A DNA stretch of 64,000 bases from Farysia itapuensis. Lineage: Eukaryota > Basidiomycota > Ustilaginomycetes > Ustilaginales > Ustilaginaceae. This document shows positions 11,920-21,098 of the stretch, piece by piece. Numbering within the stretch: the first letter of the stretch is position 1; each line of letters starts with the position of its first letter. A program made the translations under genes and the position numbers. The notes beneath the pieces were generated by a model. That model was given only the letters and a program-made list of their open reading frames with translations, had not been told where the DNA came from and ran no database searches. The DNA is taken from positions 88,274 to 152,273 of the forward strand of contig JALBYC010000030.1 in the NCBI GenBank assembly GCA_023212645.1. Direction: 5' to 3'.

Positions 11920-13032
11920 ATGGTGCATGCACTTGCTATAGCCGCGGCCGCAACGGCGGGCGTAAGCGTTGTTATCGCTTTTGAGCTTGCCGTCTTCAAG
12001 CCATGGAGAGACGAGAATTGGCCCGAGGGTGTGGCCGAAGGTGTCCGATTGGAATTGCTCAAGCTACGAGATGACTTTGGTTTGGCGGTGTCAGAGATTC
12101 GCGAAGATGTGCGGTCTTTGCGAGATCAACGTCGAGCGAAACAACGCAGGGCGGAAAGATTGCGAGACGACGAGCTCGACGACTTTCGGCGGGGTGTCGG
12201 AGAGGTGTACAGCGCAGAAAGCAGCCATAACGTATTCGAGATGCATGAGCAAGAGGCCGAAGCATACCGGGATCGACTTCGAGCCTCGTTCGCCGCCACA
12301 CACTTGCAGCAATATGGCTCTGGTCTACGCAGAAGACAGAGTCGTAACCACGACTCCATCGCGTCTGACCACCGCGATGCAGACGCCCCGACCAACACGG
12401 CCAGAGAGAATTTCTCAACAAGCTCTCATATGTCAGTTAGTGGTGTGACCCGGGACCTTGCTGGACTGACATTCGCTCCGGCGTCACCGAGTGCATCCGT
12501 ACCAGACGAAGCATCAAGAGCAAACACTTTTGCTGATTTAGAAGACAGCACATCCTCGTGGACATCAGCTTTCAAGGGAGACCGCTCGTCGAGAAACAAC
12601 AGCGGGAGAAGCTCGGCAGGCTCTGCTGTCTCCAGGTCTGAGGTCATGATCACGGCGCAGACTCGCAGCCTTGAGCTTCTGCCGGATCACATGACTCTCG
12701 AGACAAACGGGCTCTCACAAACTTTGTCTGACCAGCATTCGTTCCACCGACTGGACAATGAGCACGAATCTGTCCTCGGACATGTGCCGCCAAGTGCTGC
12801 CAGTCGTATATCTGACGAAGACTACGATGCAGAGCCCGAGGGAAGCGATGAGCTTGGATTCGAGATGCTCAGCGTCGTTAGTGACGGCTCTTCGGATCAC
12901 TGGTCACCCATGCAAAGTCCTCCTGTCCAGCTACCGTCTGACCATTCAAACTTCCATCAAAATCATCGCGCGCTCGAACACGTGCTCAGCGAAGGAGACA
13001 GCTGGGCAGAGATTAGCAGCCCTGAAGCATAG
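11920..13032 (+). CDS. Unknown single-pass membrane protein with acidic C-terminus
   Basis: A single exon of 370 residues that I do not recognise. The N-terminus has one hydrophobic segment (about 3-22, Ala/Val-rich), then a charged helix-prone region (about 38-85, many Arg/Glu) and a long Ser/Asp-rich, probably disordered part. This looks like an N-terminally anchored protein with a cytosolic tail. Two aromatic-x-x-aliphatic motifs with acidic neighbours occur late: FEML (314-317, after SDELG) and WAEI (362-365, after EGDS), resembling Atg8-interacting motifs. The start is the first ATG of the open frame; an extra upstream exon cannot be excluded. The function is unknown and the autophagy link is inference. 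Confidence 0.7.
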   Translation: MVHALAIAAAATAGVSVVIAFELAVFKPWRDENWPEGVAEGVRLELLKLRDDFGLAVSEIREDVRSLRDQRRAKQRRAERLRDDELDDFRRGVGEVYSAESSHNVFEMHEQEAEAYRDRLRASFAATHLQQYGSGLRRRQSRNHDSIASDHRDADAPTNTARENFSTSSHMSVSGVTRDLAGLTFAPASPSASVPDEASRANTFADLEDSTSSWTSAFKGDRSSRNNSGRSSAGSAVSRSEVMITAQTRSLELLPDHMTLETNGLSQTLSDQHSFHRLDNEHESVLGHVPPSAASRISDEDYDAEPEGSDELGFEMLSVVSDGSSDHWSPMQSPPVQLPSDHSNFHQNHRALEHVLSEGDSWAEISSPEA

Positions 13033-13472
13033 TTTCCCAAGTGTAGAATGCAAGTCACTACATGGCGGAGAAGGAGCAGAAGAGTGTGCCCGATTCGGAT
13101 CGATAGGCATCCCCGTTGCAGACTTTGAAACGGCCGGTGGGGTAATGATTGACGTTGCAGAATGGTACATGAAATTTTCAGACTTGTAATCGCGATTAGT
13201 GCGGGTACAATTTCGAACTGTGTGGTCCACGTTCGGGCCACATTTGGGCCCGCACGGATGTGGAATTTCTTTTAGGTTTGTGTTGGGCGACGACGCTGTT
13301 GGTTCGGTCGGGAAATTCGAGATGTTCGCGCTGTCGCTTTGCGCTGATTTGCCCGCGCCCAGACCATGCAGGTGACGACCCCTGCTCCCGGAATGGGTTT
13401 AATTGCCGTCACCAATGTTTCTTGCCACCTCCTCTTTCTTCCTCACACACATCTCTCCCTAGTCTTGCAAAC
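13033..13472. promoter_or_regulatory. UGP1 upstream region
   Basis: These 440 bp end in a pyrimidine-rich stretch (CCTCCTCTTTCTTCC at about 13427) just before the UGP1 ATG, typical of fungal housekeeping promoters and leaders. No gene is supported. Confidence 0.4.
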
Positions 13473-15215
13473 ATGTCGTCCTCTGGAAGCCTGTCCACTC
13501 CTCAAGGAGGTGCTCACAGCAAAGCCTCCCGAACACGGGGGGCTTCGCACATTGTAAGCAGTCCAACCCGCAGAACAACACTGTAACAAATTGCTGACCT
13601 CAATTGATATTGCCTTCACGGTCAGGACTTCAAATCAGCCACCACCGGTGTAGCTGCCAAGGCGATGAGAAATGAGATCACTGCTCTCATCAATGGTATC
13701 CAGGATCCCGCTGTCCGAAAGGTGAGCTTACGTCGGGAGTTTGCGAGATAGCAAGAGTAGTCCGCTGACCGCGCTGGTTTTGTTATTTTCCAGGCCTTTG
13801 AAGCCGAGATGGCCAACTTTTTTACCCTCTTCAACCGATACCTTTCCGAAAAGGCAAAGGGCGAGAAGCTGTAAGTGTGTCCTAGCGGTACAAGACTGTC
13901 GTCGCACAGTGACTAACGCCAATCCTTATCCAACCACAGTGTTTGGGACAAAATTCAGCCTCCTTCCCCCAAGCAGATTACCCCTTACAGCGAGCTCAAG
14001 CCTGCTTCGGACCCTTCCATTCTCAACAAGCTGGCTGTCCTCAAACTCAATGGTGGTCTAGGAACCACAATGGGATGCACTGGACCCAAGTCAGTCATTG
14101 AAGTTCGTGAGGGCATGACCTTCCTCGATCTCTCCGTCCGACAGATCGAGCACCTCAACAGCTCTTACAACGTTAACGTACCATTCATCCTCATGAACTC
14201 GTTCAACACCGATGATGACACTGCCCGAGTCATTCAAAAGTACGCCAACCACAATGTTGAGATCCTTACTTTCAACCAGTCCCGATACCCTCGAGTCAAC
14301 AAGGAGTCTTTGCTTCCCTGCCCGCGATCTGCCACCGACAACAAGAACCTGTGGTATCCTCCCGGCCACGGAGATCTCTTTGACGCTATGAACAACTCGG
14401 GCCTCCTGGACCGCTTGATCGCTGCCGGCAAGGAGTATCTCTTTGTGTCGAACGTCGACAACTTGGGTGCTGATGTTGACCTCAGCATTTACCAGCACAT
14501 GATCGACTCTCAGGCCGAATTTATTTCCGAGGTGACCGACAAGACCAAGGCCGACGTCAAGGGTGGTACTCTGATTGACTACGAGGGCACAATCCGCCTG
14601 CTTGAAATCGCACAGGTCCCTTCGGAGCACGTCGAGGACTTCAAATCGGTCAAGAAATTCAAGATCTTCAATACCAACAACTTGTGGTTGAATCTGCGAG
14701 CAGTCAAGCGTGTTTTGGACAACGAAGAGCTTGATCTCGAGATCATCGTGAACAACAAGGCCCTCGACTCTGGCGAGGCTGTCATTCAGCTGGAGACGGC
14801 TGTCGGTGCTGCTATCAAGCACTTCCGTGGCGCCAAGGGTGTCAACGTGCCACGATCTCGATTCTTGCCCGTCAAGTCATGCTCTGATCTCCTGCTCATC
14901 ACGTCAGACTTGTACTCGCTCGAGCATGGCAAGTTGGTCATGAACCCTGGACGCATGTTCTCGCAAACTCCGGTTGTCAAGCTCGGCGACACATTCAAGA
15001 AGGTTGCGCAGTTCCAAAAGCGCTTCAAGTCGATTCCGGAGATGATCGAGTTGGACCATTTGACGGTGCAGGGAGACGTTGTCTTTGGCCGCAACATTAC
15101 CCTGCGCGGCACAGTCATTATTGTCGCCAACGAGGGCAACAAGATCGAGATTCCGGAAGGATCCGTGCTCGAGAACAAGCTCATCTCGGGCAACCTTGCC
15201 ATCATTGACCACTAA
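13473..15215 (+). CDS. UGP1: UTP-glucose-1-phosphate uridylyltransferase
   Basis: Four exons, join(13473..13553,13626..13721,13794..13870,13940..15215), encode 509 residues, normal for the family. Introns of 69-72 nt have GTAAGC, GTGAGC and GTAAGT donors and CAG acceptors; all three junctions keep frame and all three lie in the first quarter of the gene. The nucleotide-binding loop [15 protein letters not shown] starts at about residue 121. Other family blocks are [40 protein letters not shown] and the C-terminal left-handed beta-helix ([19 protein letters not shown]). The enzyme makes UDP-glucose for cell-wall glucan, glycogen and trehalose synthesis in the cytosol. Confidence 0.97.
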
Positions 15216-15512
15216 ATCGCACACTTTCGTACTCTTTACAATCCTCTTTCTGGTTCCATCACATTCGTAGATCTGAATTTGCCAAGATTGACGTATCTGG
15301 CTCCAAATCATTGCGCGCTTTGTAAATGCGATGCGAACAGCGTCTGTGCGACTAAGATCGACGCTGTCCAGCTCTGGCTCTATAAATTCATGACCTGGAT
15401 CTGCGTCTTTTCGTGGAGGCGACACAGTGACTTCGGTAAGGCCGTCGCGCTGACAGAAGAGAGACCAGAGCCTTTTCTGAATAACATCCTCTGGCAAATT
15501 TGTGCAGAGCTA

Positions 15513-16111
15513 CTAGTTGTCTTTGTCGTCTACGGGTATTGATGCTGGGTTATCGATCTTGGGACGTTTGAGCTGCGGACCTGGCTGTTCGTCCTCACTG
15601 TCACTGGAATCTGCTTCTTGTTCTCCTTCGATGGAAGACTGTGATGAAGCACGGCCGGTGCGTTTGCGCGACTGTGATACGGTGACAGCGCCTTTAGACT
15701 GTGCAAGCGACAGTACGCCGTCTAATTGGAGCTGCATGACAGTGTCTGTGCCCAGCTCTCTCTTCAACACAGCTCTTGACTTGCCCTTGGCATATGAGAT
15801 GTGGAGCGGCTTTCCATAGAACGTGAAGCCAGTCAGAGCGCGAAGTGCGCTCGTCGCCGTCTGTATTGTCTCAAATACGACGAATGCTTGCCCGCGCATG
15901 CCACTTGCGCGTGTTGCGACCACGTCCATCACCCGTCCGTACACCGTGAATAGTGCATAAAGCTGACGTCGCAGCTCTGTATGAGAAGCAGACATTTGGT
16001 AAGAATTGGGACTGAATGCTGGACACTATATACATTCCTACCTTGTTTTTTGATTTTGCTGTCCAAATTCTTGACATATAGTGTCTGTGAAGGGGGTATA
16101 GACGAAGTCAT
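15513..16111 (-). CDS. U1A/U2B''-type snRNP RRM protein
   Basis: Two exons, complement(join(15513..15976,16042..16111)), encode 177 residues. The 65 nt intron (donor GTAGGA, acceptor ACAG) restores KIKKQELRRQLYALF. The single RRM (about residues 8-90) begins PPSQTLYVKNL (RNP2) and has GQAFVVFE (RNP1) and GKPLHISYAKGKS, all typical of the U1A/U2B''/SNF family. The rest is an acidic Ser/Asp tail with a basic KRPK patch. U1A carries a second RRM, which is absent here, so the U2 B'' role (yeast Msl1) is more likely. It is a spliceosome component that binds an snRNA hairpin in the nucleus. Confidence 0.88.
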
Positions 16112-16403
16112 CCTGGCTCGAATCGCTGCCAAGGTGCTCGAGAGATGTCAAGAAGGGAGAGTTGAACGTCAAAGAAACCTCGATTCGTCTCAAACGACAA
16201 TCTCACACTATACTCGTTTAAAAAAAAACTCGCCGAATCGTTAGATCGGGTTAGAGATCTGACCGATCAGGTCTTCCGACCTTCCGTCAATACTCCGGAA
16301 TTCTTAAGCTTACAAGTTATAACCACATTCAGCATGAGTGACTCGTACTGGAGCTTTCGACATAAACGGGCGACTATAGGAGCAAGAGGCACAAGCTGCA
16401 CAA

Positions 16404-17339
16404 CTAGCTTGAAGGCGAGTCGGGCACGACTCTGATGTCGTATTGCACTTCTGTGTGGACGCCCAATTTCTTTCCCTGTTGGCTCTGAGGCGCAGCAAAG
16501 TCGATTGTAAGGTCTCCCTTGTCTGCAAAGACAGCATCATGGCCGATATATTTGCACTTGGAGTCAAAGATCTGCGTTACGAGCTGCTTGTATCCTTTTG
16601 CTTGAACGAGTATGTGAATATGTGCCGGACGCATGGGCGAGCGATCGAGCAACTTGAGAATGTCGCCTGCCCCTCCATCGTAGGGGATCGGGTAGGCTGT
16701 CGGACGCAGGCACTGGAGGGAGTAATTGCCGTCAGTATCAGTGGTGAAGCGGCCACGGTAGTTCATGTCTGGCTGCTTCTCGTCCTGCTGTTCGTAGAGG
16801 CCGTTGGGTCCCGTGTGCCAAATGTCGACAACGGCGCCTGTAACAGGCTTGCCACTAACGCTGTCCGTGATACGACCATACATGTAGCACGTCTGTCCCT
16901 TTTCTCCCTCGCTGGACGTAATGGAGTGGTCCTGAACAATATCGCTACCATTAGCATACTCTGGAGCGCCAGTTCGGTAGAAAGGTCCGAGGATGGCGCT
17001 GAGTGTCGCCTCGCCACCCGCCTTGGAGGCTTGTGTGGCCGAAGCAGCTGCTTTGCTCTTTTCGTGCTCGATTGAGTCCACCAGGCTTTCGAGACCCAAG
17101 ACGTCGGAAATAAGAATCATTTCGTTGCGTCGATCGTCCGACATCTTACCGCTCTTGATCAACAAGTCGCAAGCAGCCAGCCATTCGGGCGTAGTCAGCG
17201 AGACCTCGCGTGCGAAAGCATGAAGATGCTTCATCAAGCTGTCCAGCACGACTTTTGCTCGCCCGTGTGCATTTGGTCCCGACACTTGTTGGCATGAGAC
17301 CGTGTAAGGGTCCACTCCGTTCGAGTCTGAGGTGGTCAT
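16404..17339 (-). CDS. Intradiol ring-cleavage dioxygenase (catechol/hydroxyquinol 1,2-dioxygenase type)
   Basis: A single exon of 311 residues. The Fe(III) ligands of the family are visible: Tyr182 in NGLYEQQ, Tyr216 in RPTAYPIP, and His240 and His242 in RPAHIHIL. An N-terminal dimerisation domain (about 20-105) precedes the catalytic beta-sandwich with ILGPFYRTGAP. No signal peptide is seen, so it is cytosolic. It should open catechol or hydroxyquinol between the hydroxyls to a muconate or maleylacetate in aromatic catabolism; the substrate cannot be read from sequence alone. It diverges from the 284-residue gene at 17634 across 294 bp, suggesting shared control. Confidence 0.93.
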   Translation of the reverse strand: MTTSDSNGVDPYTVSCQQVSGPNAHGRAKVVLDSLMKHLHAFAREVSLTTPEWLAACDLLIKSGKMSDDRRNEMILISDVLGLESLVDSIEHEKSKAAASATQASKAGGEATLSAILGPFYRTGAPEYANGSDIVQDHSITSSEGEKGQTCYMYGRITDSVSGKPVTGAVVDIWHTGPNGLYEQQDEKQPDMNYRGRFTTDTDGNYSLQCLRPTAYPIPYDGGAGDILKLLDRSPMRPAHIHILVQAKGYKQLVTQIFDSKCKYIGHDAVFADKGDLTIDFAAPQSQQGKKLGVHTEVQYDIRVVPDSPSS

Positions 17340-17633
17340 AATGCGTGAGAGTCTCGGTTTAGTGAAGCGGTTGAGTGGTGCTTGGTGCTAGACGAGCCGG
17401 AGGCGTCCGTGGGGAAGCTGAGATACATGAAGCGGATGCAGACGAACCAGAGGAGGGGTAATATACCCGCGTTAGTGCAGACAGGTGCTGTCATTGTGAA
17501 TGTTCCGGCTAACACGGCTATGCTAATCTCCACACGCGCTTTCCCCGGCTCAACCTCCTCAACTCGCCATCACTCCTTCCAAGCCCCGCCAAAACTGTAA
17601 CAAGCCCACGCAGACACAACGCGAGCTTCGAAA

Positions 17634-18488
17634 ATGCCGCTGTGTACACTTCATCTCGTGCAGCTCGCACCCGGAGCATCCGTGCAAGACTTTCTGCATA
17701 GCCTTGTTCCCTCGCTAGCCGGTGGGGTCAAGCTGGTTACCGCCAGCAAAGTACGCGAGCCTCTAATTCGAGCGACGAGACTGGACAATGTGCTGCTCAA
17801 CGCCACACCGTGGGACTTGCTGCTCCTGTTCTCAGGTGCTGCATCCGCTATTCTTCCGGAGAAGAGCGCCGAGGCCGTCCGATCGCACTACTTGCTGTAC
17901 GCCGGAATCCCCGGTAAAATCGTGGACAACTACGCAGAGATCTCATCCAAGCTCAACAACCAGACTCGTCCCAAACTGCTCGTGTTACAAGACAGCAACG
18001 GACAGCCTGCGAAGGCAGCCAGCTCCGCTATGGCCTCGTCGACGCAAAAGTTAGAGCTGTCTCAGTCCTTGCTTGATTTTGCGCGAAGACTCAAGCAAGA
18101 CTACCAGGGCCCCGTTTCAATGCTGAACCTATTGCAGTTCCGCACCGACCCAGGAGCGACGGAGAGCTACCACAAGTATGGACAGGGATTTGCCACCGTG
18201 GCTGGAAGACGAGGCGCCAATGCCAAAGTGGTCGGTCTGGTCGTCAAGCCCAAAGACGCGCCCAGAGCGGACAGTCGAGGCAACATGCAACGAGCTGACC
18301 CAGGATGGTGGAACGAGTGCTCGCTCGTGCACTACCCCTCGATTGACCACTTCGCCGACATGGCTGCCGACCCAGACTATCAAAGCGTCAACTCTCAATA
18401 TCGACTCAAGTCGCTGCAGGACACTGCTCTTATCTGCACCACCGAGATCGATCTGACCCCGTACCGGAGCGGCAAGTCCAAGCTATAG
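17634..18488 (+). CDS. Unknown protein, possible dimeric alpha/beta-barrel fold
   Basis: A single exon of 284 residues, probably cytosolic (no signal peptide or membrane segment). The N-terminal half opens with TLHLVQLAPGASVQDFLHSL and the C-terminal half has PVSMLNLLQFR, YHKYGQGF and a late LVHYPSIDHFADMAADPDY block. This beta-alpha-beta arrangement resembles dimeric ferredoxin-like (DUF1330/EthD-type) proteins, possibly as a tandem. This is a weak fold-level resemblance. It diverges from the intradiol dioxygenase, so an accessory role in aromatic catabolism is possible but unproven. It converges on the carrier gene, with 29 bp between stops. Confidence 0.8.
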   Translation: MPLCTLHLVQLAPGASVQDFLHSLVPSLAGGVKLVTASKVREPLIRATRLDNVLLNATPWDLLLLFSGAASAILPEKSAEAVRSHYLLYAGIPGKIVDNYAEISSKLNNQTRPKLLVLQDSNGQPAKAASSAMASSTQKLELSQSLLDFARRLKQDYQGPVSMLNLLQFRTDPGATESYHKYGQGFATVAGRRGANAKVVGLVVKPKDAPRADSRGNMQRADPGWWNECSLVHYPSIDHFADMAADPDYQSVNSQYRLKSLQDTALICTTEIDLTPYRSGKSKL

Positions 18489-18517
18489 AGTAGATGAAGT
18501 TCTATATTGCGTAATCT

Positions 18518-19747
18518 CTACGTTTGTCTATGGACGCCATTGATGAATGGTGTGCTTGCAGCCGCGTCCCGCTTGCTTTGTCGAGTGCTGGCCAGCCCCT
18601 TGAGCGCCCACGACACATTCTCGTAAACGACAAACGTGACACAGGTGCCGGGTAGAATGCGAACCAAGTTGGGCATGAGACCTTTGTAAAAGGCTCGCAG
18701 ACCTTCTTGGGTATATGTCACCTTGATGCAGGTGCGAAGGTCGGGATAGATGTGAGCGGTCGCGTGATTCTGTATTCTGGACCGAATCACCTGGTATGGG
18801 TAAGTGAGCAATATGGCGGCGACCTTGGAGACACCCGACATGATGATGTATTCCGTGTTCGAAAGCTGGATGCTCGAGTAATCTTTGCGATCGGAAGGGT
18901 CTTGCTTGGCCCGGATACGACGAGCAGCGACCTCAGTCCGCCACTTTTTGAGCTCCTCGTACGCCATAAATTGAATGGCGCCATTGGAAACTCCAAAGAG
19001 GGCAAGTCCAGCGCCTTTGTAAAGGCCCGGTATTCCCTCTGTTTTGTATATGGACGTCAAGCCGTGCCAGAGACCTCTGTACACTGTAGGGGGTGGGCGA
19101 GGCGTGGTAGAAGTGCCTGCTATTGAGGATGTTGCGTTCTGAAGCAGAGCGGATCGCGGCGTAGTAAACATCCGTGTCTTGACTACCCAGATTGGATTTG
19201 TCATGAGAGCCGTGACAGCTCCGCTTTCGGAGGCCGCGAGCAAGTGCTGGCTAGCTGAAAGCTTCTTTGTCACACCGGTGGAAGGATCGACATCTCTATA
19301 CTCTGCAGAGTCAGACATGTACTCCTTGATCATGGTGTACCACAGGAAATAAAGACCCCAAGATGCCGAGTTGCCCACTACGTTGGGACTCAGACCCCGA
19401 TAGAGTCCCTTCCAGCCGTCCGTGCGGACAATGTCCTGCAGTGCGCTTGTCATGTCATGCCCAACTTTGCCACCAAGGGCATAATAGCGCCATCCCCGGA
19501 CGCTACCTTCGACGGCTTTTCTTTTTCCTTTGACGTCGTTAAGGGCAGCAGGCGATGCAAGAAAGGACATGGGTCGAGGACGTGCCGTATCGACCTGAAA
19601 CTTGGTCTTGATGAGATCGAGTGGGTTCATACATACTGTTGCTGCTGCTCCTGCGGCGATTCCAGCAAAAGCATGATCGAGTGCAGGCGTCGGGAAAAAA
19701 GACAGCTCTGGAGTGAAGACGCTTCCACTCGAGCTGCTTGATGCCAT
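18518..19747 (-). CDS. FLX1: Mitochondrial carrier, FAD/folate transporter type
   Basis: A single exon of 409 residues with three mitochondrial-carrier repeats. The odd-helix signatures are NPLDLIKTKFQ, NPIWVVKTRMF and YPYQVIRSRIQ. Trp in the second signature and TYPYQV in the third point to the FAD/folate branch (yeast Flx1, animal SLC25A32) rather than other carriers; GLYRGLSPNVVGNSASWGLYF also fits that branch. It should sit in the inner mitochondrial membrane and exchange FAD or folate. It is about 100 residues longer than yeast Flx1, because of Ser/Arg-rich inserts in the matrix loops. Confidence 0.9.
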   Translation of the reverse strand: MASSSSSGSVFTPELSFFPTPALDHAFAGIAAGAAATVCMNPLDLIKTKFQVDTARPRPMSFLASPAALNDVKGKRKAVEGSVRGWRYYALGGKVGHDMTSALQDIVRTDGWKGLYRGLSPNVVGNSASWGLYFLWYTMIKEYMSDSAEYRDVDPSTGVTKKLSASQHLLAASESGAVTALMTNPIWVVKTRMFTTPRSALLQNATSSIAGTSTTPRPPPTVYRGLWHGLTSIYKTEGIPGLYKGAGLALFGVSNGAIQFMAYEELKKWRTEVAARRIRAKQDPSDRKDYSSIQLSNTEYIIMSGVSKVAAILLTYPYQVIRSRIQNHATAHIYPDLRTCIKVTYTQEGLRAFYKGLMPNLVRILPGTCVTFVVYENVSWALKGLASTRQSKRDAAASTPFINGVHRQT

Positions 19748-19963
19748 ACTTGTGAAGTGCCTCTACTTTGGCGTGGTCATGTTCGACTGTCGGCGATACC
19801 GAATGCTGTTTGTGACAGAAATCTGGGTGATTGTATGAGAAAGAAGTAGAAAATATATTTTGAGTGGTTGTCTGTCGGATGTACCGAAGAAGTCGATCTG
19901 CGATAATCTCGACAAGTGACTCCTTGTCGTCACCAGCTTCATCTTTATAGCTCATCGGAACCA

Positions 19964-20338
19964 ATGCCGTCAATGTCATTCCGCAGCATGCTGGCGACAA
20001 GAGCCGACAACTCTAGCGAGTCTTCGTCCCTCTTGCCGCTGTGGATCATCCTTGGCGTCGGTGTGGCGCTTGCGATCGGATGGTTTGCCATTTCATCCTG
20101 CTTGGGCGACAATGCAAGAGACGCCATAGCAGAACGCATCAAGGGCTTGTTCTCCAGACGTACTTCAGAAAACAGTCGCATGGCTTACGGACGTATGAGA
20201 GATGACGAGGCAGAAGCCTTCGACATCAACGCCGCCGAGAGCGATCTTTACGACGACATCGATCACAACGAATCCTACCCACCAGCTCCCTCAGGTCACC
20301 CCACCTCAAAATACAGCGCAGAATACAATCGTCCATGA
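19964..20338 (+). CDS. Small single-pass membrane protein, unknown
   Basis: The open frame encodes 124 residues from the ATG in CCAATGCCG. A Ser-rich N-terminus is followed by one hydrophobic segment (about residues 24-46), a basic patch with FSRRTSENSR, and an acidic Tyr/Pro-rich tail. Composition and the clean transmembrane segment favour a real gene, but I recognise no family. The start could be the second or third in-frame Met, which lie within eight residues. The gene is head-to-head with the carrier gene. Confidence 0.5.
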   Translation: MPSMSFRSMLATRADNSSESSSLLPLWIILGVGVALAIGWFAISSCLGDNARDAIAERIKGLFSRRTSENSRMAYGRMRDDEAEAFDINAAESDLYDDIDHNESYPPAPSGHPTSKYSAEYNRP

Positions 20339-21098
20339 GCTTGCAGTATGTACCTCGGCACATTGCCTCAACACCAATCTGCTCAAGGACGCAAGAGACA
20401 AACGGCGAACGTTGACTTTCCGCTGTGCTAGCGGATTAACCAGGCTCTGATATGGGCCGATCCGATGATCAACATTGCAGCCCATTGCAGCAGCACACGC
20501 CAAGGTCGCGCTGTGGAACAAATGTCAGAAACTGTTTGTATGGACGTGGCCATCGCATTTGCTACACAGCGAAGCTGGTACTAGTGAAGCAGCTCCTTTT
20601 AAGAGGGCCGTCCAAATTACCACCACGGCCTCTCAATGCTTTAGCCAGAGCTTGAGCATTTCACCGTACCACGCGGGTCTTTCACCCGCTCAAGCTTCTG
20701 CTGGCTTTCGCTAGCTTCCGACCATCGCTCCAAGCTAGATTTCATCTGGTCATTCTGCTGCTCATCGTCACTGCCACCACCCACGGAACTGCTCACGATT
20801 GAGTCGCCTGCTGCCATCGCAAGACGTCTCGCCCTCTGTTCATCTCTGTGTCGGAGCCCATAGTCGTGCATCGCGTGCAACAGCCTCTATCTTCATTGAA
20901 CAAGGTTGTCCTAATTCATGCAAGCGCATCCTGTCCTTTCATTTGCCTAACAATAACAACCTTTCATTAGGGATGTACAACGCCTCCTCACTTGTATGCT
21001 TGCGCCCCTCAGTCTGCTCAAATCCGCAGTGGTCTCTTCCTCGCAAAGCTTCTTATATTGTCCATAACTTTCAATATCCCTGGGGAGCTGTTTCCACC
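20339..21098. other. Intergenic region upstream of the BTB-like gene
   Basis: These 760 bp hold the leader and promoter of the downstream gene. The downstream frame is open through part of it, with an upstream in-frame ATG at 20973. A 79-codon minus-strand frame (20641-20880) exists but has no recognisable content. Confidence 0.4.

Noticed and set aside
20641..20880. A 79-codon minus-strand frame in the leader of the BTB-like gene
   Set aside because: Composition is Ser/Asp-rich without any recognisable motif, it opposes a likely leader, and possible splice extensions were not convincing.
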